Shown: positions 15,793 through 23,936 of the stretch, piece after piece | Layout: each line of letters starts with the position of its first letter | How positions within the stretch are numbered: the first letter of the stretch is position 1 | Assembly: GCA_036507955.1 (NCBI GenBank) | Contig: DATCIH010000059.1 | Span: 1 to 29,375, forward strand | From: DATCIH01 sp036507955 | GTDB taxonomy: Bacteria > Bacillota > Clostridia > Clostridiales > Clostridiaceae | Direction of reading: 5' to 3' | DNA length: 29,375 nt | Position numbers and translations under genes: made by a program | The notes under the pieces: generated by a model | Database searches by the model: none | The model's input: the letters and a program-made list of their open reading frames with translations, nothing else | Told to the model about the DNA's origin: nothing

Positions 15793-16563
15793 ATGGATTT
15801 AAATTTGAAGGGAAGATGTGCTGTTGTAACTGGCGGTGGCAAGGGCATTGGAGCCGGTATAAGCAAAGCCTTAGCTGCTGAAGGCGTAAGGGTACTTATT
15901 AATTGTAATTCCAATCCTACCATGGCAGAAGCCACAGCTAAGGAAATTATTGAAAGTGGTGGAGAAGCGGTTGTATATCCAACTGATGTATCAGATAGAG
16001 CTCAAGTTGATGCTATGATGAAAAAAGCTAATGAGCTATTTGGCACCATTGACATACTTGTAAATAATGCAGCTTGGCAACCCAATTTGGATATAGATGA
16101 ATATAAAGAAGAGACCTTTGACGAAATAATGAACATAAATTTAGGTGGATATTTCCGATGTATCCAGGCGGTACTCCCTTATATGAAGGATAGCAAATGT
16201 GGAAGAATAATAAATATTTCCTCGGTTCATGGAAAGAGACCAGGTGACTTTGACCCTGGATACTCTATGGCTAAGGGAGCTATTAAGATGTTAACTAGAG
16301 AGGCAGCACTTGAGTATGCAGCATATGGAATAACAGTTAATCAAATATTGCCAGGGGCAGTAATGGTAGAATTTAAGTCAGGTGTTTCAGGCCCATTTAA
16401 GATGAGAAGACTTAAACGAGAAAGACAGTTTAAATTTTTTCCGCTTAATCATGTTGGGGTACCAGAAGATATAGCCAATACAGTATTGTTTATAGCTTCC
16501 GAAAGAAGTCTTTATATGTCGGGTACTAGTATGAGACTAGATGGGGGCTCCATGCTCTTATAA
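15793..16563 (+). CDS. SDR dehydrogenase of the sugar-acid operon
   Basis: This 256-residue classical SDR has every motif intact: VVTGGGKGIG cofactor loop, D at the end of VYPTDVSD, NNAA near residue 92, the catalytic Ser in NISSVHG, Y157-S-M-A-K161, and the C-terminal LDGGSML segment. It resembles the FabG/KduD branch, including 3-ketoacyl and sugar-acid dehydrogenases. In this operon the most likely job is NAD(P)-dependent oxidation of the keto-deoxy product of the upstream dehydratase, as in the non-phosphorylative fuconate and rhamnonate routes; that is inference. Residues 195-215 (MRRLKRERQFKFF) form an unusually basic lid. GGAGG lies 8 bases before the ATG. Confidence 0.88.
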   Translation: MDLNLKGRCAVVTGGGKGIGAGISKALAAEGVRVLINCNSNPTMAEATAKEIIESGGEAVVYPTDVSDRAQVDAMMKKANELFGTIDILVNNAAWQPNLDIDEYKEETFDEIMNINLGGYFRCIQAVLPYMKDSKCGRIINISSVHGKRPGDFDPGYSMAKGAIKMLTREAALEYAAYGITVNQILPGAVMVEFKSGVSGPFKMRRLKRERQFKFFPLNHVGVPEDIANTVLFIASERSLYMSGTSMRLDGGSMLL

Positions 16564-16591
16564 AATATAAAATATTAAGGAGTGAATAAAA

Positions 16592-17497
16592 ATGAAATTT
16601 GATAATTATGAAGATATAGTTCAAATCACACCACTTTGGAAGGGTGAAAGATTTGAAGATGGAAGACCAAAGGTTCCAGAAGATGTACTAAAACGTATGA
16701 GAAAGATAACGCTTGAAGAAGCTTGGGGACCATTATGGAATAAAGGCTACAAAAATCAGTTTGAAGGTGATTTCAAGGTTTCTCATTCAAATAAAGTTCT
16801 TGTAGGAAGAGCGGTTACTGGAGTTATGGTTCCTTTAAGACCTGATCTTAATGAAGCCTTAATGAGATACGGTCAGGATAAGGAAGGAAGACATGGCTTT
16901 TTCAATCAATGGATAATAGACACTCTTGGAGAGGATGATGTTGTAGTAATAGATTTGTTTGATAAGATTTTCCAAGGTACTTTTGTAGGTGGTAATCTTT
17001 CAACAGCAATTGGTTCTAGAACAAAAAGGGGCGGCTCTATAATATGGGGTGGAGTAAGAGATCTTGAGCAGATAGTTCAAATCCCGAACATTCAAACCTA
17101 CTTTAGAGGAAATGACCCAACTGGTATAGCAGATGTAACTTTAGTTGGTTTTAATGGGCCATGTCGAGTTGGCAGAGCTATATGTTTACCTGGAGACGTT
17201 GTGCTAGGAACAATGTCAGGAGTACTATTTATACCACCTCACTTAGCTGAGGAATGTGTTGTTGGAGCTGAAAAATCCCATGTTAGAGATATTTTTGGGT
17301 TCATAAGACTTGACGAAAAAACATATACAACAGCTCAGATAGATGCACCATGGACGATCAATATGTGGAATGACTTTTTAAACTGGTTCAACACCTCCGG
17401 AGAAGCAGTTGAGTATCGTCATCTTACTTGGACTGAGGAACTTGAGGATGCTAAAAGCAAAGAAGGTAAAGTTCCTGAAAGCCAAATCCGTCTATAG
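16592..17497 (+). CDS. RraA-family aldolase-like protein
   Basis: A 301-residue member of the RraA/HMG-aldolase family (methyltransferase-like swivelling fold). The core signature is GGNLSTAIGSRTKRGG followed by IIWGGVRD, with R156 and D157 at the positions used by 4-hydroxy-4-methyl-2-oxoglutarate aldolases for pyruvate and metal binding. GDVVLGTMSGVLFIPP is the usual post-core strand. It is longer than the ~220-residue core, with N- and C-terminal additions of about 40-50 residues each. In this operon a retro-aldol cleavage yielding pyruvate or a similar 2-oxo acid fits well. RraA paralogues that only bind RNase E exist, but the active-site residues here favour an enzyme. AAGGAG precedes the ATG. 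It is the last gene of the operon. Confidence 0.82.
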   Translation: MKFDNYEDIVQITPLWKGERFEDGRPKVPEDVLKRMRKITLEEAWGPLWNKGYKNQFEGDFKVSHSNKVLVGRAVTGVMVPLRPDLNEALMRYGQDKEGRHGFFNQWIIDTLGEDDVVVIDLFDKIFQGTFVGGNLSTAIGSRTKRGGSIIWGGVRDLEQIVQIPNIQTYFRGNDPTGIADVTLVGFNGPCRVGRAICLPGDVVLGTMSGVLFIPPHLAEECVVGAEKSHVRDIFGFIRLDEKTYTTAQIDAPWTINMWNDFLNWFNTSGEAVEYRHLTWTEELEDAKSKEGKVPESQIRL

Positions 17498-17577
17498 TTC
17501 AAATATAATATTAGCGCAAGCTTTAGATGTTACTTTAACTAGCTGATAAAAATTAAATCTGTAATTTCCAAGTGTAG

Positions 17578-17634
17578 CCCTTCGCTATATAAAACCTTTT
17601 TAAGGTAATATATGCGAGGGGGTATACTTTTTTT
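17578..17634 (+). terminator. Terminator-like hairpin after the sugar-acid operon
   Basis: CCCTTCGC (17578-17585) pairs with GCGAGGGG (17614-17621) using one G-U; TATAT/ATATAT and ACCTT/AAGGT extend the stem inside. Seven T follow at 17628-17634 after a 6-base gap. The gap makes it a less than ideal terminator. It lies 80 bases after the RraA stop. Confidence 0.55.
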
Positions 17635-17642
17635 GCTATAAT
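17634..17642 (+). promoter_or_regulatory. Extended -10 promoter of the kinase/GGDEF unit
   Basis: TGCTATAAT (17634-17642) is a perfect extended -10 sequence lying right after the U-run of the upstream hairpin and 43 bases before the small membrane protein gene. The hexamer 17 bases upstream (GCGAGG) is not a -35 match, which an extended -10 tolerates. Confidence 0.5.
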
Positions 17643-17685
17643 AGTTTATAATTATGTATAGCGATTATATTCTAGGAGGCTTATT

Positions 17686-17898
17686 ATGACACAAAGTTTA
17701 ATGGTAAGTTTAATCCCAAGCTCCATAGGTTTGGGATATTTTGTTTATGGCAAAAAAACATCAGATATATTATATATGTTTTTTGGAATAATACTTATGA
17801 TATACCCTTATTTAGTTACAAATTTAATACTCACTCTAATATTGGGCATACTATTTTGCATATTGCCTTATTACATAAAAAAATTTTTTAATATATAG
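17686..17898 (+). CDS. Small two-helix membrane protein
   Basis: This 70-residue protein contains SSIGLGYFVYGKK, then a hydrophobic helix (ILYMFFGIILMIYPYLV) and a second (LILTLILGILFCILPYYI) ending in KKF. The pattern resembles a widespread family of ~70-residue membrane proteins of unknown function, some labelled amino acid transport protein without firm evidence. AGGAGG precedes the ATG by 8 bases. It ends 8 bases before the hybrid histidine kinase gene and shares its promoter. The kinase itself has no membrane segment, so this protein could help place it at the membrane, but nothing in the sequence proves that. Confidence 0.7.
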   Translation: MTQSLMVSLIPSSIGLGYFVYGKKTSDILYMFFGIILMIYPYLVTNLILTLILGILFCILPYYIKKFFNI

Positions 17899-17906
17899 GA
17901 GTATTT

Positions 17907-20348
17907 ATGATTAAGGATGGATTTCTTAATAGTCTTAAATTTAGGACAGAATTAGCTTTAGAAAGCATAGAGTATCATATAGATTCTATATATTGGTGTG
18001 ATGAAAATTTTAATATTTTTTATACGAATTCTACAGGCATAAAGGAATTTGGGTACAATTTAGTGGAGTTAGGTGAAGTCAGCTTAGGGTCTATCATGCC
18101 GGAGATTAGCTACCAAGGAAAGTCCTTAGACGAGCTACATAATTTATGCGTAGAAACAATTCTGATAGACAAAACAGGAGACAATATACCAGTTGAACTT
18201 AGATTCTCAAAAGTATCGCTTAAGAAAACTTATATGGCAATTACAATTAGAAAGCTTTCTAAAAAGTATTTAGCATATAATACTACTCTTAAGCAAGAAC
18301 TTTATCTTAGAGAAAATGAGCTGAAGGAAAGTTTGAACTTACTATCGATCCTTTATGAGATAGTTTACAAAACTACTCAGAAGCTTGATATGAATAGCCT
18401 TATAAAGGAAACCATAAATTTACTTAGGAAGAATTTTAATTCTGACGGTATAGGCTTTTTTATTGTAGACAATCAAGATGTAATGTTATATTATTCTGTG
18501 GGTTTAGCAGAAAACATTAAAAAGGCTCTTAAAAAAAGGAGAATTGGCGAGGGAGCAGAAGGTATTGCAGCTCTTTTAGGTGAGCCACTTGTTATTAAAT
18601 ACGCTAATTTAACAGAAAGTCCTGCTAAGGATATATGCTTAAGAGAAGGGCTTACGGATGTTGCCTCATATCCTTTAATTGTTGGCAATACAGTTATTGG
18701 CGCTATAAGTATATATAATAAAAATAATAGAGAAATAGATGATAAGGAAAGAAGGCTTCTCATTGCTGTATGTAGTCAGATAGGGACAGCGCTGCAAAAC
18801 GCTCAGCTTTTTGCTTCCTTAAGAAGTGAGCTTAGGGAAAGAAAGCGCACAGAAAGAGAGCTTAAACAAGCAAAGGAAGAAGCCGAAAGTGCAAACGCTG
18901 CTAAAAGTGAATTCTTAGCAAATATGAGCCATGAAATAAGGACTCCATTAAATGCAGTTATAGGGTTTAGTGAACTACTTTCATCCATTCTAAAGGATAA
19001 GAAGCATAAAAGCTATATTGAAGCTATAAATTTAGCGGGTAAAAGCTTGCTTACATTAATTAATGATATACTGGATCTATCAAAAATTGAAGCTGGTATG
19101 ATGGAAATACAACTATCCTCAGTAAATATTAAAAGGTTATTCATAGAGATATTTCAAATATTTAAACAGAAGATGGAGGAAAAAAATCTAAGGATGACTA
19201 TTAAGGTAGAAGAAGATATGCCTGCTGCATTAATATTAGATGAGACAAGGCTAAGACAGGTACTCCTTAATTTAGTTGGTAATGCTATAAAATTTACAGA
19301 TAAGGGAACTATTAAGCTTAATGCAATAAAAGTTTATGTAGATAAAGATAGCCTTAATCTAGCTATATCCGTGGAAGATTCAGGTATAGGTATCTCTAGC
19401 AATGAGTTTAACAATATATTTGAGCCCTTCAAACAACAATCAGGTCAAAGTAGCAGAAAATATGGAGGTACTGGACTGGGTCTATCTATAAGTAAAAAGC
19501 TTGTAGAAATGATGAATGGCAGTTTGGCTTTAGAAAGCAAAATAGGAGAAGGTAGTATTTTCACAATAAATCTAAGGGATATTTCTCTAGCAAAAATGGA
19601 TATGCTAAAAAGTAAAGTAAGAGCTATAGATTTTAACAAAATTCGGTTTGAACCATCAAAAGTTCTTATAGTAGATGACATAGAATCTAATAGAATATTA
19701 TTAAAAGAAATGCTTACACCTGCTAATTTAAAAGTTCTAATAGCTGAAAATGGTGAAGAAGCAATAAAAATTGCAAAAGAGGAACTGCCGGATTTAATTT
19801 TAATGGATATTAGAATGCCTTTATTAGATGGCATAGAGGCATCAAGGATATTGAAAGGGGAAGAGGCAACTAAGGATATACCAATAATTGCTCTTACAGC
19901 TTCAGCCCCAAATCTTAATAGAAATGAAATAATAGGTAAAGATTTTGATGGCTTTATATCTAAGCCAATAATTGGCTCTAATTTAGTAAAAGAGTTATCA
20001 AAATTTATAAAACTAATCAAGTATGATATGGAAGTTGCTGTTAAAGAAAAAGAAGTTATACTTTTAGATTATGAAGAAGAATATACTAAGGATATAATAA
20101 TCTATGTAAAAGAAGAAATCTGGCCTCTTGTAGAAAGATTAAATAAAATTGTTAAAATGGCAGATATAAATAAACTTGCAAATATGCTTATAAAACTTGG
20201 AGAAGAAAAGCATATAAAAGTCATATATAATTATGGAGATGATTTAGGTGCTTTTGCAGTCAGTTTCGATATAAGTGGTATTAAAAGATCAATAAAAGAC
20301 ATTAGTAGTTTTCTAACGAAAGAGTTTTTCCAGGAGGGTAAGCAATGA
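17907..20348 (+). CDS. Hybrid histidine kinase (PAS-GAF-HisKA-HATPase-REC)
   Basis: This 813-residue protein lacks membrane segments. Order: an N-terminal PAS domain (about 20-125, YWCDENFNIFYTNSTG), a GAF domain (about 155-310), a charged coiled coil (310-330), the HisKA dimerisation domain with phospho-acceptor H342 in NMSHEIRTPLN, an HATPase domain (N-box LNLVGNAIKF, DSGIGIS, GTGLGLSISKK), and a receiver domain with D634 in LILMDIRMP. The last ~110 residues after the receiver are helical but show no HPt-type histidine motif, so the phosphate may pass directly or via another protein. The stop overlaps the start of the GGDEF response regulator by 4 bases, so the two are translationally coupled partners. 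The input signal is unknown. Confidence 0.92.
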   Translation: MIKDGFLNSLKFRTELALESIEYHIDSIYWCDENFNIFYTNSTGIKEFGYNLVELGEVSLGSIMPEISYQGKSLDELHNLCVETILIDKTGDNIPVELRFSKVSLKKTYMAITIRKLSKKYLAYNTTLKQELYLRENELKESLNLLSILYEIVYKTTQKLDMNSLIKETINLLRKNFNSDGIGFFIVDNQDVMLYYSVGLAENIKKALKKRRIGEGAEGIAALLGEPLVIKYANLTESPAKDICLREGLTDVASYPLIVGNTVIGAISIYNKNNREIDDKERRLLIAVCSQIGTALQNAQLFASLRSELRERKRTERELKQAKEEAESANAAKSEFLANMSHEIRTPLNAVIGFSELLSSILKDKKHKSYIEAINLAGKSLLTLINDILDLSKIEAGMMEIQLSSVNIKRLFIEIFQIFKQKMEEKNLRMTIKVEEDMPAALILDETRLRQVLLNLVGNAIKFTDKGTIKLNAIKVYVDKDSLNLAISVEDSGIGISSNEFNNIFEPFKQQSGQSSRKYGGTGLGLSISKKLVEMMNGSLALESKIGEGSIFTINLRDISLAKMDMLKSKVRAIDFNKIRFEPSKVLIVDDIESNRILLKEMLTPANLKVLIAENGEEAIKIAKEELPDLILMDIRMPLLDGIEASRILKGEEATKDIPIIALTASAPNLNRNEIIGKDFDGFISKPIIGSNLVKELSKFIKLIKYDMEVAVKEKEVILLDYEEEYTKDIIIYVKEEIWPLVERLNKIVKMADINKLANMLIKLGEEKHIKVIYNYGDDLGAFAVSFDISGIKRSIKDISSFLTKEFFQEGKQ

Positions 20349-21307
20349 AAAATAAGAATTTTACCATATTGATAGTTGATGACAACCCACATAACTTACA
20401 GGTGCTAGCGGAAGTCGTCCAAAAGGATGAGCATGAGGTTATTATAGCTATGAACGGTAAAGAAGCATTAGAAGCGATATCCATGGAAAAACCTGATTTA
20501 ATTTTATTAGATGTTATGATGCCAGGACTTGATGGTTATGAGGTATGCAAAAGAATCAAGGAAAAGGAAGATTTTGAAGAAGTACCTATAATATTTCTCA
20601 CTGCAAAAACAGAAACTGAGGATATTGTAAAGGGATTTGAAAGTGGTGCAATAGATTATATAAAAAAGCCCTTTAATCCTATAGAACTTGGGGCTAGAAT
20701 TAAAACTCATCTAGATCTTAAAAGCTCAAGGGATCAATTGAAAAAGGCTTATGAAATAATTAAATTGAAGAATGATGAGTTAAAGGAAGTTATGGAAAAA
20801 CTTGAGGTAGCAGCTGTAACAGATCCACTTACAGGTCTTAATAATAGGCGGTTTATCATAGAAAAAATAGTTGAAGAGATAGTTAGATTTAAGAGGTTTA
20901 ATCAAGTATTTTCCTTAATAATAACGGATGTAGATTTATTTAAAAATATTAATGATTCCCATGGACATGACTATGGAGATTATGTTTTAAATGGTATATC
21001 TTATATCATGAAGCACTCTTTAAGGGAAATAGACTATATATCTAGGTGGGGAGGAGAGGAGTTTTTAATACTTCTCCCAGAAACAGAAGTTGAAGGTGCT
21101 AAAATTATTGCAGAACGTATGAGAAAAAGAATATTTGAGAAAGAATTTGTTTTTAATAATATTAGTTCAAAGGTTACCATGACTTTTGGAGTTGCAAGCA
21201 TAGATCAAAAAGGAGATATGTACGAAACAATAAAAAGATGTGATGAAGCTTTATATGAGGGAAAGGCTTCTGGGAGAAATATTGTGATTGTTGCAAATAA
21301 GGAATAA
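20345..21307 (+). CDS. Response regulator with GGDEF domain (diguanylate cyclase)
   Basis: 320 residues. The N-terminal receiver has D12/D13, phospho-acceptor D56 in LILLDVMMPG and the KKP lysine. A helical linker (about 120-155) leads to a GGDEF domain with DPLTGLNNRR and the active-site G236-G-E-E-F240. The inhibitory I-site R227-E-I-D230 lies 5 residues before it. The enzyme should make cyclic di-GMP when phosphorylated and be product-inhibited. It begins at the ATG overlapping the kinase stop, with GGAGGG just upstream. This pairs the cytosolic hybrid kinase with second-messenger output. No cyclic di-GMP riboswitch was recognised nearby. Confidence 0.93.
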   Translation: MKNKNFTILIVDDNPHNLQVLAEVVQKDEHEVIIAMNGKEALEAISMEKPDLILLDVMMPGLDGYEVCKRIKEKEDFEEVPIIFLTAKTETEDIVKGFESGAIDYIKKPFNPIELGARIKTHLDLKSSRDQLKKAYEIIKLKNDELKEVMEKLEVAAVTDPLTGLNNRRFIIEKIVEEIVRFKRFNQVFSLIITDVDLFKNINDSHGHDYGDYVLNGISYIMKHSLREIDYISRWGGEEFLILLPETEVEGAKIIAERMRKRIFEKEFVFNNISSKVTMTFGVASIDQKGDMYETIKRCDEALYEGKASGRNIVIVANKE

Positions 21308-21337
21308 ATATATATTATTTAATGGATAATATATATT
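21307..21337 (+). terminator. AT-only hairpin after the GGDEF gene
   Basis: AATATATATTAT (21307-21318) pairs perfectly with ATAATATATATT (21326-21337) around a 7-base loop. It has no G-C pair and only a short T-rich tail, so termination would be weak. It starts at the last base of the GGDEF stop codon. Confidence 0.3.
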
Positions 21338-21444
21338 ATTTGTGTTATTATTATTATTTGTGGTATATATAAAAAAATAGCTGTTAATGATGGTAATTTT
21401 AGTAATATAATAACATAATCATATATTTGGGAGAAGGAATTTAA

Positions 21445-23013
21445 ATGGAAAACAAGAAATTTGTAGATTTAGGCTTAAATGAAAATGTACTAAAAGCAAT
21501 TGACGATATGGGCTTTGAGGAACCCTCAAATATCCAGGCAGAAATAATCCCTGTAATACTAGCAGGATTTGATTGTATTGGGCAGGCTCAAACCGGTACT
21601 GGTAAGACCTTAGCCTTTGGAGCTCCTATATTAAGCTCAATAGAAAGATCAGGAAAAATATCAGCTTTGATTTTGACCCCAACCAGGGAACTTGCTATAC
21701 AAGTAAATGATGAGATTGTAAGGATAGGAAAATATACAGGTCTTAAGCTTTTACCAGTATATGGAGGACAGCCAATCGAGAGACAGATAAGTTCACTTAG
21801 AAAGGGAATCGATATAGTTGTTGGTACTCCAGGAAGAATTTTGGATTTAATAAGAAGGAAACTCATAGATTTTAGCGACATTAAATTCCTAGTTCTAGAT
21901 GAAGCGGATGAAATGCTTGATATGGGTTTTATTGAGGATATTCAAACAATAATTGATAATTGCAATGAAGAAAGAAGGACTATGCTTTTTTCAGCAACTA
22001 TGCCAGCGGAAATAAGAAGACTTTCCAAAAGATATATGAGGGAAGAAACTAAACATATTTCCATAGTCAAAAATTCTATGACAGTAGCATCTGTTGATCA
22101 ATATTATTATGAAATTAAATTAAAGGATAGATTTGAGACTCTATGTAGGATTTTAGATGTGGACGAACCTGCTTCTGCTTTAATCTTTTGTAAGACTAAA
22201 AGAGAGGTAGATGAATTAGTAGCCTCCTTATCAACTAGAGGATATAATGTTGAAGGTATGCATGGAGACATGAATCAAAACCAAAGACTTAGTACCCTAA
22301 GAAAGTTTAAAGAAGGAAACCTTGAGTTCTTAGTAGCTACAGATGTTGCTGCCAGAGGACTAGATGTTGAAAACATATCCCATGTAATTAATTACGATCT
22401 TCCTCAGGATGTTGAATCCTATGTACATAGAATAGGAAGAACAGGAAGAGCTAATAAAGAAGGTATATCTTATACTTTGGTTACACCAAGGGAATATATG
22501 GCCTTAAAGTATATTGAAAAAGTAACAAATAGTAAAATTAAAAGAAAAGATGTACCAACAATCGATGATATTTTCCAAGCTAAATTTCAAAACATATTAA
22601 ACAGAGTTAAAGATACTATTGAAAAGGAACAGTTTAAAAAGTTTGTACCTATGGCTGCGCAGTTAGACGAGGAGTTTAATTTGGTGGATGTAGCTGCTGC
22701 TCTTATAAAAATAGTGTATGACAAGGAAATAAGCTTCGAATATAAGGAAAATAGCATAGGAGTAGATACTAAATATATTCGATTATTTTTAACCGTTGGA
22801 AGAATAGATAAATTAAATCCTAAATCACTCCTTGAGTTCTTTAGTTTAAATGCTGGAGTAAACAAGGAAAGCATAGGAGATATAGACATATTAGAGAAAT
22901 TTACCTTTATTGATGTTCTTGAGGAAGGCGCAAACACCATCCTCAAGAAGTGTACTGGAAAGAAGATAAACGGTAGAAAAGTAAATATAGAGATATCCAA
23001 AGGAAAAAAATAG
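21445..23013 (+). CDS. deaD: DEAD-box RNA helicase, DbpA/DeaD type
   Basis: This 522-residue ATP-dependent RNA helicase has, in order, the Q motif (FEEPSNIQAE), Walker A A48-Q-T-G-T-G-K-T55, PTRELAIQ, TPGRILD, D152-E-A-D155, the SAT motif, and the C-terminal RecA domain with ARGLD and HRIGRTGRA. The last ~75 residues (IRLFLTVGRIDKLNPK onward) match the DbpA/DeaD RNA-binding domain, an RRM-like module that targets some members to 23S rRNA. Its role is RNA remodelling in ribosome assembly or cold adaptation. GGGAGAAGG precedes the ATG. It is monocistronic, ending in a strong terminator shared with the convergent VOC gene. The symbol is approximate, since CshA- and DbpA-type names overlap. Confidence 0.9.
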   Translation: MENKKFVDLGLNENVLKAIDDMGFEEPSNIQAEIIPVILAGFDCIGQAQTGTGKTLAFGAPILSSIERSGKISALILTPTRELAIQVNDEIVRIGKYTGLKLLPVYGGQPIERQISSLRKGIDIVVGTPGRILDLIRRKLIDFSDIKFLVLDEADEMLDMGFIEDIQTIIDNCNEERRTMLFSATMPAEIRRLSKRYMREETKHISIVKNSMTVASVDQYYYEIKLKDRFETLCRILDVDEPASALIFCKTKREVDELVASLSTRGYNVEGMHGDMNQNQRLSTLRKFKEGNLEFLVATDVAARGLDVENISHVINYDLPQDVESYVHRIGRTGRANKEGISYTLVTPREYMALKYIEKVTNSKIKRKDVPTIDDIFQAKFQNILNRVKDTIEKEQFKKFVPMAAQLDEEFNLVDVAAALIKIVYDKEISFEYKENSIGVDTKYIRLFLTVGRIDKLNPKSLLEFFSLNAGVNKESIGDIDILEKFTFIDVLEEGANTILKKCTGKKINGRKVNIEISKGKK

Positions 23014-23016
23014 ATT

Positions 23017-23057
23017 AAAAAAAGTTCCTGTAGCGTTGGCTACAGGAACTTTTTTTT
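23017..23057. terminator. Bidirectional terminator between helicase and VOC operon
   Basis: An 18-bp perfect stem, seven A plus GTTCCTGTAGC (23017-23034) with its complement ending in T residues (23039-23056), has a 4-base GTTG loop. T-runs on both strands suit both convergent units. It starts 3 bases after the helicase stop and abuts the VOC stop at 23058. Confidence 0.93.
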
Positions 23058-23471
23058 CTAATTTTTACAATTGCTCTGAGGAGACTTTGGATCAATCTTC
23101 ATAAATTCTATTCTATTACCATCAGGATCCTTAGCCCAACACTGGTAATTAAAATCCTTTCCTTGGCTTGGTCTTACATCCAAGGTTATCCCTGAATTTT
23201 CAAGCCTATTAGCTATTTCATTAATATCGTCTACCTCAAGACACATATGATTTCCACCTATAGTCTGAAATGTTCTTTCTATTTTCTTGGTACCACCATA
23301 AAATAGCTCTAAAAACTGTCTATCTGCTATCTTAAGGTAAATAAGCCAAGGCTCATCCTTAGAGTTACTTAGTTCATAAAACTTCTTAAAACCTAAAATA
23401 TCGCAATAGAAGTGAAGAGCTTTTTCCATGTTTTCTACCACAAAGGCTGTATGTGAAATACCTTTTATCAT
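23058..23471 (-). CDS. VOC (glyoxalase-fold) family protein, paralogue 1
   Basis: A 137-residue vicinal-oxygen-chelate protein. The predicted metal ligands H7, E55, H75 and E122 are all present, in SHTAF, FLELF, NHMCLE and RIEFM. The two beta-alpha-beta-beta-beta repeats are complete. It should bind a divalent metal and act on a substrate with vicinal oxygens; the reaction cannot be read. It is the last gene of an oxidoreductase-VOC-VOC operon, 22 bases after its paralogue, with GGAGGG before the ATG. The context of a sugar-type oxidoreductase and a LacI regulator suggests a sugar or cyclitol substrate (isomerisation, epimerisation or elimination), which is inference. Confidence 0.85.
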   Translation of the reverse strand: MIKGISHTAFVVENMEKALHFYCDILGFKKFYELSNSKDEPWLIYLKIADRQFLELFYGGTKKIERTFQTIGGNHMCLEVDDINEIANRLENSGITLDVRPSQGKDFNYQCWAKDPDGNRIEFMKIDPKSPQSNCKN

Positions 23472-23493
23472 TTTGACCCTCCTAAACTTTTAT

Positions 23494-23907
23494 TTAACCG
23501 ATAAACTGAAGATGGGGTGACTCAGGCTTAAGTTCTACAAATTCAACTCCATTACCATCAGGATCAGTAGCCCAACAATTAATATTATGATCTAACCCTA
23601 AACCAGGCTGACTATCAAGCACAATCCCTTTTTCCTCAAGTTTCTTAGCTGTAGCATATATATCATCAACCTCAAAGCAGAAATGGTGATATCCTATAAT
23701 ATCTCCACCTACGCCACCTTCTTCAACACCTCCATAAAATAGCTCTATGAATTGATCACCACTTATTTGAAGGTAAACAATCCAGGGCATATCATTATCA
23801 TCCTTGATTTCAAAAACTTTTTTAAGTCCTACTATCTCACAATAAAAATGTAGGGACTTTTCCATGTCACTTACTGTAAAAGCATTATGTGCGACACCTT
23901 TTATCAT
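23494..23907 (-). CDS. VOC (glyoxalase-fold) family protein, paralogue 2
   Basis: A 137-residue VOC protein closely related to the neighbouring gene, with ligands at the same numbers: H7 (AHNAF), E55 (FIELF), H75 (HHFCFE) and E122 (VEFVE). Both share DMEKxLHFYC or NMEKALHFYC, YGG and CWAxDPDGN, so they are tandem duplicates. The loop VEEGGVGGD between ligands 2 and 3 differs from its paralogue, which is where substrate choice might change. The ATG at 23907 is chosen because GGGAG lies 8 bases before it; an in-frame GTG at 23916 lies next to that site. The two could form a heterodimer, as VOC active sites often lie at dimer or pseudo-dimer interfaces. That is speculation. Confidence 0.85.
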   Translation of the reverse strand: MIKGVAHNAFTVSDMEKSLHFYCEIVGLKKVFEIKDDNDMPWIVYLQISGDQFIELFYGGVEEGGVGGDIIGYHHFCFEVDDIYATAKKLEEKGIVLDSQPGLGLDHNINCWATDPDGNGVEFVELKPESPHLQFIG

Positions 23908-23936
23908 TAATACCACTCCCTTATTTCAATATTGAT

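Noticed and set aside
19445..20020. Minus-strand open frame of 191 codons inside the histidine kinase
   Set aside because: It is the antisense shadow of conserved HATPase and receiver domains, low in complexity and rich in Ser/Ile, with no ribosome site.
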